Translations under genes and position numbers: made by a program
In this document: in pieces, positions 1-8,148 of the stretch
How the letters are laid out: each line of letters opens with the position of its first letter
Numbering within the stretch: position 1 is the stretch's first letter
Assembly: GCF_027158005.1 (NCBI RefSeq)
Contig: NZ_JAPVLQ010000003.1
Coordinates: forward strand, 248,001 to 312,000
Source of the DNA: Rhodococcus sp. H36-A4
Lineage (GTDB): Bacteria; Actinomycetota; Actinomycetes; Mycobacteriales; Mycobacteriaceae
Reading direction: 5' to 3'
Length of the DNA stretch: 64,000 nt
The notes under the pieces: model-generated
What the model saw: the letters and a program-made list of their open reading frames with translations, nothing else
Told to the model about the DNA's origin: nothing
Databases searched by the model: none

Positions 1-124
1 TCAGTTCGCACAGCTCGGGTTCTGCCGGAATACGCGAACCGACCGGCCAACGCCTGGCCACGATCTCCTTGCGAAGCTGCGCAGTGACCTGTGAAATCAG
101 GCTGGAACGCTGAACCTGCTGCAC
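1..124 (-). CDS. GntR/FadR-family transcriptional regulator, N-terminus only (cut by window edge)
   Basis: Forty-one codons are visible, reading leftwards from a GTG at 124 with a GGGGAG ribosome site about 7 nt upstream (132-137). The peptide includes SLISQVTAQLRKEIVARRWP and then GSRIPAEPELCEL, which is the start of a GntR winged helix: helix 1, then the G-[ST]-[RK]-[IL]-P-[AS]-E-x-[ED]-L turn. The FadR subgroup fits best, but the effector domain lies outside the window. The gene diverges from the MFS transporter at 207, so it probably controls that gene and itself. An inverted repeat in the shared promoter (179-193) is a candidate operator. Confidence 0.8.
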   Translation of the reverse strand, partial: MQQVQRSSLISQVTAQLRKEIVARRWPVGSRIPAEPELCEL

Positions 125-170
125 GTGTGACTCCCCGTTCTTTTCTCGATGTGTGGGCCAGTTTAAGGCT

Positions 171-207
171 TTGCGTCAGATGATCCGGTCATCCTATGAT
201 TTGGTGG
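171..207 (+). promoter_or_regulatory. Promoter with inverted-repeat operator for the MFS gene; possible leaderless start
   Basis: TTGCGT (171-176) and TATGAT (195-200) are separated by 18 nt and match a sigma-70-type promoter. GATGA-N5-TCATC (179-193) is a perfect inverted repeat in the spacer, placed where a repressor would block polymerase. Transcription should begin about 7 nt after the -10, which is the GTG at 207. The mRNA would then be leaderless, consistent with the lack of any Shine-Dalgarno sequence before that codon. Confidence 0.5.
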
Positions 208-1445
208 TGAGTCCCGCAGCAGTAACAGAGTCGAACGACCGGACCCACGCTCGGCATCTGGTGCGAGGACGTGCACTCGTCTTCGCGGCCATCATCGTGT
301 CAGCGCTGACTTTGCGTGCCGCCGTGACGTCGATCAGCCCACTGTTCGGTCGTATCGGCGACGAACTCCACTTCGGATCCACGGTCGTTGGATTGGTGGG
401 AATGCTTCCACCGGCGATGTTCGCCGTCTTCGGCCTTCTGACACCCCTCATCGTCAAGAGAATCGGCCTCGAGCGCGCCGCCCTCGTGGCAATGTTGGCG
501 ACGACCCTCGGAATGGCTACCCGAGCATTCGCGCCGGGGACCGGCTCGCTCCTCGCCTTGTCGGCACTCGCGCTGGCAGGCATGGGAATCGGAAACGTCG
601 TCCTCCCGCCGCTGGTGAAGCGCTACTTCTCCGATCGCCTGGCCGTAGTCAGCACCCTCTACATCTGTGCCATGCAGATCAGCACGATGGTTCCTCCGCT
701 GGTGGCAGTTCCCCTCGCGGAGGCATACGGCTGGCGCACCTCGATCGGGATGTGGGCCGTCGTGGGGGTGGCGGCAGCAGTGCCGTGGCTCGGTGTCGTT
801 CTCTCACGCCGTGAGCGTGACGGGAGGGAAGCGGCCAGCGCAGCAGCCGTTCAGGAGCGTTCGGAAGGCAGGATCTGGCGCTCGTCGTTGGCATGGGGAA
901 TGGTCGGCATGTTCGCGATGACCTCGTTCATCACTTATTCGATGCTGACTTGGCTACCGACGATCCTCACCGATTCGGGCATCAGTGAGGCCTTCGCCGG
1001 TGCCTCGGTCGCAGCGTTCGGCGGGATGGGTCTGATTTCCTCGCTGGCCGCCCCGTCGCTGTGCGCGCGCCTGCGCAACCCGTACGGCTTGGTCATCTCG
1101 GCTGCCGTCTTCTATCTCATCGGGTTCGCCGGACTGTATTTCTCGCCGACCGCCGGAACCGTTCTCTGGGTATGCCTCATCGGACTCGGTACGATGACAT
1201 TCCCGATGTCGTTGACACTCATCAATCTCCGCACCCGCACCCATGCCGGATCCTCGGCACTCTCGGGATTCACACAGGGCCTCGGATACGTCGTATCGGC
1301 CACTGGGCCGCTGTCGTTCGGACTGCTGCACACACTCTCCGGGGGCTGGGGAATACCGATGCTGCTCCTGACCGGATGTGTTGCGGTGCTGCTCGTCGGC
1401 GGGTACCTGTGCTGCCGCCCGCGCATGCTCGAAGACACCTGGTGA
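207..1445 (+). CDS. MFS transporter, CynX/NimT (cyanate-like) family
   Basis: A membrane transporter of about 412 residues with twelve predicted hydrophobic helices. The N-terminal helix carries TLRAAVTSISPLFGRI, typical of the CynX/NimT branch of the major facilitator superfamily, whose best-known members export or import cyanate or 2-nitroimidazole. The substrate cannot be read from sequence. The GTG at 207 is preferred because a -35/-10 pair ends just before it. In-frame GTG at 204 and 153 and ATG at 180 are alternatives, none with a ribosome site. It diverges from a GntR regulator and precedes the nitrate genes, but a link to nitrogen metabolism is only inference. Confidence 0.85.
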   Translation: MSPAAVTESNDRTHARHLVRGRALVFAAIIVSALTLRAAVTSISPLFGRIGDELHFGSTVVGLVGMLPPAMFAVFGLLTPLIVKRIGLERAALVAMLATTLGMATRAFAPGTGSLLALSALALAGMGIGNVVLPPLVKRYFSDRLAVVSTLYICAMQISTMVPPLVAVPLAEAYGWRTSIGMWAVVGVAAAVPWLGVVLSRRERDGREAASAAAVQERSEGRIWRSSLAWGMVGMFAMTSFITYSMLTWLPTILTDSGISEAFAGASVAAFGGMGLISSLAAPSLCARLRNPYGLVISAAVFYLIGFAGLYFSPTAGTVLWVCLIGLGTMTFPMSLTLINLRTRTHAGSSALSGFTQGLGYVVSATGPLSFGLLHTLSGGWGIPMLLLTGCVAVLLVGGYLCCRPRMLEDTW

Positions 1446-1450
1446 CCGCG

Positions 1451-1492
1451 GGGTCGTAACCGCAGGATCGTAGCCGGAGGGTCGTAGCGCCG
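1451..1492. repeat. Three tandem 14-bp imperfect repeats
   Basis: GGGTCGTAACCGCA (1451), GGATCGTAGCCGGA (1465) and a decayed third copy starting GGGTCGTAGC (1479) follow head to tail just after the MFS stop codon. The core GGGTCGT-N-CCGCA resembles the longer repeats at 47168-47223. Confidence 0.6.
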
Positions 1493-1497
1493 AGAAC

Positions 1498-1525
1498 CTC
1501 ACGGGCACCGGTTTCGCCCCGTGAG
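1498..1525 (+). terminator. Hairpin after the MFS transporter, likely terminator
   Basis: CTCACGGG (1498-1505) pairs perfectly with CCCGTGAG (1518-1525) around a 12-nt loop. There is no U-tract, as is common for actinobacterial terminators. Confidence 0.45.
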
Positions 1526-1613
1526 AGCAAGTTAATCGACAGGTCACCGCAGGCAGCGCCCACGCAACACGGTTTTTCTACCTTTGGGTCTCCCACGCGA
1601 TCAGGAGGCCCAC

Positions 1614-3104
1614 GTGACCAGCATTCCCGAGGCACCACCAGCCCAAGATGCTTCGACAACGACGCCCGAGCGAGGAAGCGTTCCGGTGTCGATCAAGCAC
1701 CGAATCAGCCACTGGAACTCCGAGGACGTCGAGGCGTGGGAGGCCGGGGGCAAGACGATCGCGAAGCGGAATTTGATCTGGTCCGTCGTCGCCGAACACG
1801 TCGGATTCTCAATCTGGTCGATCTGGTCCGTGATGGTTCTGTTCATGCCGGTGTCGGTCTACGGCATCGACGCGGCAGGCAAGTTCTTCCTCGTCGCGGT
1901 GCCAACGCTGGTCGGAGCGATCCTTCGGATTCCGTACACGTTTGCGACAGCCAAATTCGGCGGTCGTAACTGGACGATCTTCAGCGCCCTCGTCCTGCTG
2001 ATCCCGACGATGCTGACCATGTACTTCATGCTGAACCCGGCGTCGTACACCACCTACATCGTCGTCGCAGCCTTTGCCGGCCTCGGTGGTGGCAATTTCG
2101 CGTCCTCGATGACCAACATCAACGCCTTCTATCCGCAGCGCGAAAAGGGGTGGGCACTCGGGCTGAACGCCGGCGGTGGAAACATCGGTGTGCCTGTCAT
2201 TCAGCTCATCGGCCTGTTGGTCATCGCCACGATCGGCAACTCGGCTCCCGAAATCGTGTGTGCCGTCTACCTCGTCTTCATCGCGATCGCCGCCGTCGGT
2301 GCCGCACTCTTCATGGACAACCTCGAGAACCAGAAGACCAACGGCCGCTCGATGATCGACGTTCTCAGGTTCTCCGATTCCTGGTGGATCGCGTTCCTCT
2401 ACGTTGGAACGTTCGGCTCTTTCATCGGTTTCAGTTTTGCGTTCGGTCAGGTTCTGCAAATCAATTTCCTTGCCGGAATCACCGACGGCGCGCCCGCTAC
2501 CGCAGCCCAGCAGGCACAAGCGTCGTTGCACGCAGCTCAGATCGCGTTTCTCGGACCTTTGCTCGGATCGATTTCACGACCCTTCGGTGGCAAGCTCGCC
2601 GACAGGATCGGTGGTGGCAAGATCACGCTGTACACGTTCGTGGCGATGGTCTTCTCCACCGGGATCCTGGTTGCCGCAGGCACTTGGGACGACAACACCG
2701 CAGGCGCTGCCACCGGAACCATGATGACCCTCTTCGTGATCGGGTTCATTCTTCTGTTCCTTCTGTCCGGCATCGGCAACGGTTCGGTCTACAAGATGAT
2801 TCCTGCGATTTTCGCCGCCAAGTCTGTAGAACTGCAGGGCATGAGCATCGAGGAACAGCAGCATTGGTCGCGCAGGATGTCCGGCGCGCTCATCGGAATT
2901 GCCGGTGCTATAGGAGCTTTGGGTGGTGTGGGAATCAACCTCGTGCTGCGAGCTTCGTACTCGGGCGCGGCGAAGTCCGCAACCACGGCCTTCTGGGTGT
3001 TTCTCGTCTTCTATGTCGTGTGCTGTGCAGTGACGTGGGCCGTTTATCTGCGTAAGCCGCGGGTTCTGGAAGGCGAGAAGACGAACGCGTCGGTCGCGGT
3101 CTGA
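1614..3104 (+). CDS. narK: Nitrate/nitrite transporter, NarK family (MFS)
   Basis: An integral membrane protein of 496 residues that would bring nitrate in or exchange it for nitrite. The nitrate-porter signature is present as GLGGGNFASSMTNINAFYP followed by EKGWALGLNAGGGNIGVP. A second glycine-rich signature, SGIGNGSVYKMIP, lies in the C-terminal half. The start is GTG 1614, fixed by an AGGAGG (1603-1608) five nucleotides upstream; a TTG at 1584 would be too early. It is followed 54 nt later by nirB on the same strand, so transport and nitrite reduction are probably co-transcribed. The cytosolic N-terminus of about 50 residues is longer than in E. coli NarK, as in mycobacterial NarK proteins. 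Confidence 0.93.
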   Translation: MTSIPEAPPAQDASTTTPERGSVPVSIKHRISHWNSEDVEAWEAGGKTIAKRNLIWSVVAEHVGFSIWSIWSVMVLFMPVSVYGIDAAGKFFLVAVPTLVGAILRIPYTFATAKFGGRNWTIFSALVLLIPTMLTMYFMLNPASYTTYIVVAAFAGLGGGNFASSMTNINAFYPQREKGWALGLNAGGGNIGVPVIQLIGLLVIATIGNSAPEIVCAVYLVFIAIAAVGAALFMDNLENQKTNGRSMIDVLRFSDSWWIAFLYVGTFGSFIGFSFAFGQVLQINFLAGITDGAPATAAQQAQASLHAAQIAFLGPLLGSISRPFGGKLADRIGGGKITLYTFVAMVFSTGILVAAGTWDDNTAGAATGTMMTLFVIGFILLFLLSGIGNGSVYKMIPAIFAAKSVELQGMSIEEQQHWSRRMSGALIGIAGAIGALGGVGINLVLRASYSGAAKSATTAFWVFLVFYVVCCAVTWAVYLRKPRVLEGEKTNASVAV

Positions 3105-3158
3105 CTTCTTTTCTCCTCGAACATTGTTCGACACGAAATTCGCGAAAGGACAACTCAC

Positions 3159-5675
3159 GTGAAGAACGCGGTGGTTGTAGGACACGGCATGGTAGGTCAC
3201 CGATTCGTGGAGGCGCTCCGCGCGCGAGACACCGCGTCCGACTGGAAGGTGACAGTGCTCTGCGAGGAGGCATTGCCCGCCTACGACAGAGTGGGGCTTT
3301 CGTCCTATGTGGGCGCCTGGGATCACCGGGAGCTCGCGCTGGCGGGCAACGACTATCTCGATGACACAGGCGATCTCGGTAACACCGCTGTCGATTTGCG
3401 AATCGGTGTGCGAGCTGAGCACATCGACCGCGCGTCGAAGACGGTCACGACATCGACCGGAGAGACCGTCGACTATGACGTCCTCGTATTCGCCACCGGT
3501 TCCTACCCTTTCGTTCCTCCGATCACCGGGCACGATCGCCCGGAGTGCTTCGTCTACCGCACGCTCGACGACCTGGACCGGATCAGGACCTGCGCGGACG
3601 CTGCGGGTCCAGGCGCGGTCGGTGTCGTGGTGGGCGGAGGTCTACTCGGACTCGAAGCAGCCAACGCTCTGCAGCAGATGGGAGTGACGCCCCATGTCGT
3701 CGAATTCGCTCCGCGACTGATGCCGCTTCAGGTCGACGAGGGTGGTGGCGCGCTGTTGGCACGTCTGGTCACCGACCTCGGGCTGACCGTCCACACCGGT
3801 GTCGGTACCTCGTCGATCACCGAGAATCCCAATGGGGCAGGGCTTTCGGTGGAGTTGTCCGACGGCAGTGTCATCGATGCAGCGCTGCTGGTGTTCTCGG
3901 CCGGTGTGCGGCCACAGGATCGACTTGCTCGGGACTGCGGCCTCGAAGTGGGTGCGCGCGGCGGAATTTTGGTAGACGTCGGTTGCCGCACGGTCGATCC
4001 CGATGTCTACGCCATCGGTGAATGTGCCGCGGTCGAAGGGACTTCCTACGGGCTCGTCGCCCCTGGCTATTCGACGGCAGAGGTTGTGGCCGACCGATTG
4101 TTCGGCGGTGAGGCTGAATTCCCCGGTGCCGATATGTCCACCAAGCTCAAGCTCATGGGTGTCGACGTCGCCAGCTTCGGTGACGCCATGGCTTTCACAC
4201 CGGGAGCGTTGGAGGTTGTCTTCAGTGACGCTCCGAAAGGGACGTACGCCAAGTTGGTCGTCTCCGACGATGCGAAGACATTGCTCGGTGGAATTCTCGT
4301 CGGGGATGCTGCCGCGTACTCACTGCTTCGCCCTTTGGTCGGAAGGGAACTTCCCGGCGATCCAGCATCGTTGATTTCCCCAGCTGCCGAGGATGTTGGG
4401 ATCGGTGCGTTGCCGATTGATGCCGAGATCTGTTCGTGCAACGGTGTGAGCAAGGGTGCGATCTGTAACGCGATCGCGGAGGGGGCCGGTGATCTCGCCT
4501 CGGTGAAGAGCTGCACGAACGCCGGCACGACGTGTGGGGGATGCCTTCCGTCGATCAAGGCGCTTCTTTCCGCATCGGGTGTGGTGATGTCGAAGGCGCT
4601 GTGCGAGCACTTCGGTCGCTCTCGTGCCGAGCTGTTCGAGATCGTTCGGGCGACGAACACCCGCACGTTCTCTTCGCTGATCGTCAAGTACGGCAGGGGG
4701 ACTGGATGCGACATCTGCAAGCCGGTCGTAGCTTCGATCCTGGCCTCGACGTCCTCGGACCACATCCTCGACGGTGAGCAGGCATCTTTACAGGACACCA
4801 ACGATCATTTCCTGGCCAACATTCAGAAGAACGGCACGTATTCCGTTGTTCCACGTATGCCGGGAGGGGAGTGCACGGCGGAACAACTCATCGTCATCGG
4901 TGAGGTGGCACGAGATTTCGGTCTGTACACCAAGGTCACCGGCGGTCAGCGAATCGACATGTTCGGAGCCCGCGTGGAGCAGCTACCCGCTATCTGGAAG
5001 CGGTTGGTCGACGCGGGCATGGAATCGGGTCAGGCCTACGGTAAGTCGTTGCGCACGGTCAAGAGTTGCGTCGGATCGAGTTGGTGTCGTTACGGTGTCC
5101 AGGATTCGGTGGGGATGGCCGTTGACCTCGAGAATCGATACCGGGGTCTGCGCTCGCCCCACAAGATCAAGTTCGGTGTCTCCGGTTGCGCTCGCGAATG
5201 TGCGGAGGCACGGGGTAAGGACGTCGGCGTCATCGCTACCGAAGGTGGTTGGAATCTTTACGTCGGCGGCAATGGTGGCCAATCGCCCAAGCATGCGCGG
5301 TTGCTCGCATCGAATCTCGACGACGCCACCCTCGTCAGCTACATCGACCGGTACCTCATGTTCTATGTACGGACCGGGGACCGTTTGCAGCGGACGGCGC
5401 CGTGGCTCGATGCGCTCGAGGGTGGTCTCGAGCATCTGAAAGCCGTCGTCTGCGAGGACAGCCTGGGGATCGGCGCCGAACTCGAGGCCGATATGGACCG
5501 CCATGTGGCCGGCTACAAGGACGAATGGGCAGGCGTTCTCGAGGACGAGGAGAGGTTGGGCAGATTTGTCTCGTTCGTGAATGTGCCCGAGGCGATCGAT
5601 CCGACCATTGCGTTCGACGAGTCGGGTGAGCGCAAGGTTCCGGTGTTGATGGGGATGCCGGCCTTCGGCGGTTGA
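3159..5675 (+). CDS. nirB: Assimilatory nitrite reductase [NAD(P)H], large subunit
   Basis: The 838-residue subunit reduces nitrite to ammonium in the cytoplasm. It begins with an FAD/NAD-binding pyridine-nucleotide oxidoreductase module (about 1-400; first motif VVVGHGMVGH, second GVVVGGGLLGLEAANAL). Next comes a BFD-like [2Fe-2S] domain (about 425-461; CSCNGVSKGAIC, CGGC). The C-terminal nitrite/sulfite reductase half-domains include the siroheme-[4Fe-4S] cysteine pairs CVGSSWC (about 637) and CARECAEARG (about 677). The start is GTG 3159 with AAAGGA upstream. nirD, hemD and sirB follow on the same strand; the last two supply siroheme. The length matches NirB of other actinobacteria. Confidence 0.96.
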   Translation: MKNAVVVGHGMVGHRFVEALRARDTASDWKVTVLCEEALPAYDRVGLSSYVGAWDHRELALAGNDYLDDTGDLGNTAVDLRIGVRAEHIDRASKTVTTSTGETVDYDVLVFATGSYPFVPPITGHDRPECFVYRTLDDLDRIRTCADAAGPGAVGVVVGGGLLGLEAANALQQMGVTPHVVEFAPRLMPLQVDEGGGALLARLVTDLGLTVHTGVGTSSITENPNGAGLSVELSDGSVIDAALLVFSAGVRPQDRLARDCGLEVGARGGILVDVGCRTVDPDVYAIGECAAVEGTSYGLVAPGYSTAEVVADRLFGGEAEFPGADMSTKLKLMGVDVASFGDAMAFTPGALEVVFSDAPKGTYAKLVVSDDAKTLLGGILVGDAAAYSLLRPLVGRELPGDPASLISPAAEDVGIGALPIDAEICSCNGVSKGAICNAIAEGAGDLASVKSCTNAGTTCGGCLPSIKALLSASGVVMSKALCEHFGRSRAELFEIVRATNTRTFSSLIVKYGRGTGCDICKPVVASILASTSSDHILDGEQASLQDTNDHFLANIQKNGTYSVVPRMPGGECTAEQLIVIGEVARDFGLYTKVTGGQRIDMFGARVEQLPAIWKRLVDAGMESGQAYGKSLRTVKSCVGSSWCRYGVQDSVGMAVDLENRYRGLRSPHKIKFGVSGCARECAEARGKDVGVIATEGGWNLYVGGNGGQSPKHARLLASNLDDATLVSYIDRYLMFYVRTGDRLQRTAPWLDALEGGLEHLKAVVCEDSLGIGAELEADMDRHVAGYKDEWAGVLEDEERLGRFVSFVNVPEAIDPTIAFDESGERKVPVLMGMPAFGG

Positions 5676-5724
5676 GATCTCACTCACACCGTTGTAGGGC
5701 ATCGGATCGCATGTGCACACCTGA

Positions 5725-5751
5725 GTAACCGCTACTTAACGACCAAGAAAC
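5725..5751 (+). promoter_or_regulatory. Candidate GlnR binding site (three half-sites) upstream of nirD
   Basis: GTAAC (5725-5729), TTAAC (5736-5740) and GAAAC (5747-5751) are each separated by exactly 6 nt. This matches the a-n6-b spacing of the actinobacterial nitrogen regulator GlnR (gTnAC-n6-GaAAC). The site lies in the 110-nt gap between nirB and nirD, so it could give nirD-hemD-sirB its own nitrogen-responsive promoter. Confidence 0.5.
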
Positions 5752-5785
5752 ACGGGCAACGTGCAATAGCACCAGGAGGTACGTG

Positions 5786-6199
5786 ATGACTGTCATCGAG
5801 TCTCGAACCAGCACCACCAGAAACAGGAACCAGCAGTTGCCCACGACATCGGGCACCGAATCCGCGCGCTCGTGGACTGCCGCGTGCACTGTCGACGCGA
5901 TCGTTCCTGGACGAGGCGTCGCCGTTCTGCTGAGAGGAGGCACCCAAGTGGCGTTGTTCGCATTGCCCGATGCGCGTGTGTTCGCGGTCGGCAACATCGA
6001 TCCGTTCGGCCGGGCAGCAGTCATGTCCAGGGGGCTCGTCGGCGACCGGAGCGGTGAACCCACCGTGGCCTCGCCGTTGCTCAAGCAGGTCTTTTCTCTT
6101 CTCGACGGCCGATGCCTCGACGTCAGCGACATCTCGCTCGGATCTTTCGAGACCAAGATCTCGGGCGGCATGATTTTCGTGCGTGGCGCATCGACATGA
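5786..6199 (+). CDS. nirD: Nitrite reductase small subunit (Rieske-fold)
   Basis: A 137-residue partner of NirB. It has the NirD Rieske-like fold (ALFALPDARVFAVGNIDPFG, then DGRCLDVSDI near the end) but lacks the two Cys-x-His ligand pairs of true Rieske proteins, which is normal for NirD. AGGAGG at 5774-5779 is 6 nt from ATG 5786 and only 3 nt from GTG 5783, so ATG is preferred. Its TGA overlaps the hemD ATG (ATGA, 6196-6199), which implies translational coupling with the siroheme gene downstream. It is likely induced by nitrogen limitation through the GlnR-like site at 5725. Confidence 0.93.
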   Translation: MTVIESRTSTTRNRNQQLPTTSGTESARSWTAACTVDAIVPGRGVAVLLRGGTQVALFALPDARVFAVGNIDPFGRAAVMSRGLVGDRSGEPTVASPLLKQVFSLLDGRCLDVSDISLGSFETKISGGMIFVRGAST

Positions 6200-7416
6200 G
6201 CTCGACTGCCGAGTCCGGGGAACCTCTGGCTGGATTCGCCGTCGGGATTACCGCGTCGCGGCGCGCCGAGGAGTTCGCGACGCTACTCGTTCGGCGTGGA
6301 GCCTCGGTAATGCATGCACCGGCCATCCGGATCATTCCGCTGTCCGACGACGCTGAATTGGAACGCGTCACCGCCGCCATCATCGCCGATCCGCCGACGA
6401 TCACCGTTGCAACGACGGGAATTGGATTTCGAGGCTGGATCGAGGCGGCCGACGGGTGGGGTCAGGCCGAAAGCCTCGGAGCAGCACTAGCGTCGTCGCG
6501 ACTGCTGGCTCGTGGGCCGAAAGCCAAGGGGGCAATCCGCGCAGCCGACCTACGCGAAGAGTGGTCACCGGCATCGGAATCTTCGACAGAAGTGCTCGAA
6601 CATCTTCTCGCAGAGGGGGTCGAAGGCAAACGGATTGCGGTGCAACTCCACGGCGCAACAACGGAGTGGGAACCGGTTCCGGACTTTTGTAAGGCATTGC
6701 GTGCCGCCGGAGCAGAAGTGGTGCCCGTTCCGGTGTACCGCTGGATCGCACCGGACGACAGCGTTCCGATGGACCGCATGATCGAAGCAGTCATCGTCGG
6801 AGATCTCGACGCCATCAGCTTCACGAGTGCGCCCGCAGTGGCGTCCCTGCTGACGCGAGCACACGAGAACGGCGTTCTCGAACCTTTGCTGCAATCGATG
6901 CGTACCCGGGTGCTCCCGGTATGTGTAGGACCGATCACCGCCGCACCTCTCGAACAACTGAACGTCGCGACGACGCAGCCGGCACGTGCTCGCCTCGGGG
7001 CGATGGCGCGTCATATCGCGGAGGAACTACCGCGACGCTCCCAACTCATGAGCGCGGGTGGCCACCTACTGAGCGTGCGCGGTAAATGTGTCGTTGTCGA
7101 CGGCGAAGTACGTTCGGTATCACCAGCAGGCATGGCACTGCTCAAGAATTTGTCGAAGCGGCCTGGGCGAGTGGTATCCCGGGAAGATCTACTCGCATCG
7201 CTGCCCGGCGGCGGGGGAGATACTCACGCCGTCGAAACAGCCATGACTCGACTCCGCTCCGCCCTCGGCGCACCGAAGGCCATTCACACCGTGGTCAAGC
7301 GAGGCTACCGGCTGGCGGTCGACGAACCCGAGGTCACCGAGGAGTGTGAAGAGTCCGAGATGCCCGAACGAACTTCCATGTCCGTCATGCCCAGCTGCGA
7401 AGGGAGCAAGTACTAG
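6196..7416 (+). CDS. hemD: Uroporphyrinogen-III synthase fused to a winged-helix DNA-binding domain
   Basis: This 406-residue protein has a HemD domain at about 10-270 (FAVGITASRRAEEFATLL; DAISFTSAPAVASLL), which cyclises hydroxymethylbilane to uroporphyrinogen III, the siroheme precursor. An OmpR/PhoB-type winged helix follows at about 285-380 (SPAGMALLKNLSKRPGRVVS, HTVVKRGYRLAV). The same two-part architecture is known beside nirBD in mycobacteria (Rv0260c type) and may let the enzyme also regulate the cluster. ATG 6196 overlaps the nirD stop, and its own stop abuts the sirB ATG. This is probably a dedicated paralogue, with a housekeeping hemD elsewhere in the genome. Confidence 0.88.
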   Translation: MSSTAESGEPLAGFAVGITASRRAEEFATLLVRRGASVMHAPAIRIIPLSDDAELERVTAAIIADPPTITVATTGIGFRGWIEAADGWGQAESLGAALASSRLLARGPKAKGAIRAADLREEWSPASESSTEVLEHLLAEGVEGKRIAVQLHGATTEWEPVPDFCKALRAAGAEVVPVPVYRWIAPDDSVPMDRMIEAVIVGDLDAISFTSAPAVASLLTRAHENGVLEPLLQSMRTRVLPVCVGPITAAPLEQLNVATTQPARARLGAMARHIAEELPRRSQLMSAGGHLLSVRGKCVVVDGEVRSVSPAGMALLKNLSKRPGRVVSREDLLASLPGGGGDTHAVETAMTRLRSALGAPKAIHTVVKRGYRLAVDEPEVTEECEESEMPERTSMSVMPSCEGSKY

Positions 7417-8148
7417 ATGAGTTCAGGTCCTGCCCTTGTCCTGGTAGCCCACGGGACCAGAAATCCGCGCGGCGTGGAGATGATCGCCGAATTGGCTGAT
7501 GCCGTGAGCGGACAGGTCGGGGTGTCGCGGGTCGCTTTCGTCGATGTCCTCGGACCCTCTCCATCCGAGCTTCTTCGCGAGGTCCATGGGTCTGCCGTCG
7601 TGGTCCCGGCATTTCTGGCCTCGGGATACCACGTGCACACCGACGTACCCCGTGAGGTCACCGTCAGTGGCCACCAGAGCGTGAAAGTCACTCGCGCACT
7701 CGGACCGGATCCGGTGCTCGCCAGGGTGCTGCTGGAACGACTGAGCGACGCAGGATGGCGCCCCGGGGACGCCGTCGTCCTCGCGGCAGCAGGTTCGTCC
7801 GATGCCCGGGCACAACTCGAGCACCGACGTGCCGCCAACATGCTCGCGAGGATCGCGCACGTCGAAGTCACCGTTGCCCATATCGCCATCGCGGCCCCCG
7901 CGAACAAAGTCGTCCCGGACGCAGTCAACGCCCTGCGTGCACAGGGACACGGCCGAGTGTTCCTGGCCTCGTATCTACTTGCGCGCGGCCTCTTTCACAA
8001 TCGACTCGCCGAGGCAGGCGCCGACGGCGTCGCCGAACCACTGGGTGTGCACCCCGCCATCGTCGACCTCGTCGTGGATCGATACCGCGAAGGTGCTCGG
8101 CAGTTCAACGCACGATCGGCAGCAGTTCCACCGGTTCGGTCGAGCTGA
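7417..8148 (+). CDS. sirB: Sirohydrochlorin ferrochelatase / CbiX-like chelatase
   Basis: A 243-residue cytosolic chelatase that would insert iron into sirohydrochlorin to make siroheme for NirB. The first metal-binding histidine is in LVLVAHGTRNPRG near the N-terminus, and the second histidine segment is SGYHVHTDVP. The CbiX half-domain is present twice, so this is the two-domain form. ATG 7417 directly follows the hemD stop with no spacer, so the two are translated together. Its last 44 nt overlap the 3' end of the convergent mobA-moeA gene. A cobalt-specific role (CbiX) is possible by homology but unlikely in this operon. Confidence 0.88.
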   Translation: MSSGPALVLVAHGTRNPRGVEMIAELADAVSGQVGVSRVAFVDVLGPSPSELLREVHGSAVVVPAFLASGYHVHTDVPREVTVSGHQSVKVTRALGPDPVLARVLLERLSDAGWRPGDAVVLAAAGSSDARAQLEHRRAANMLARIAHVEVTVAHIAIAAPANKVVPDAVNALRAQGHGRVFLASYLLARGLFHNRLAEAGADGVAEPLGVHPAIVDLVVDRYREGARQFNARSAAVPPVRSS

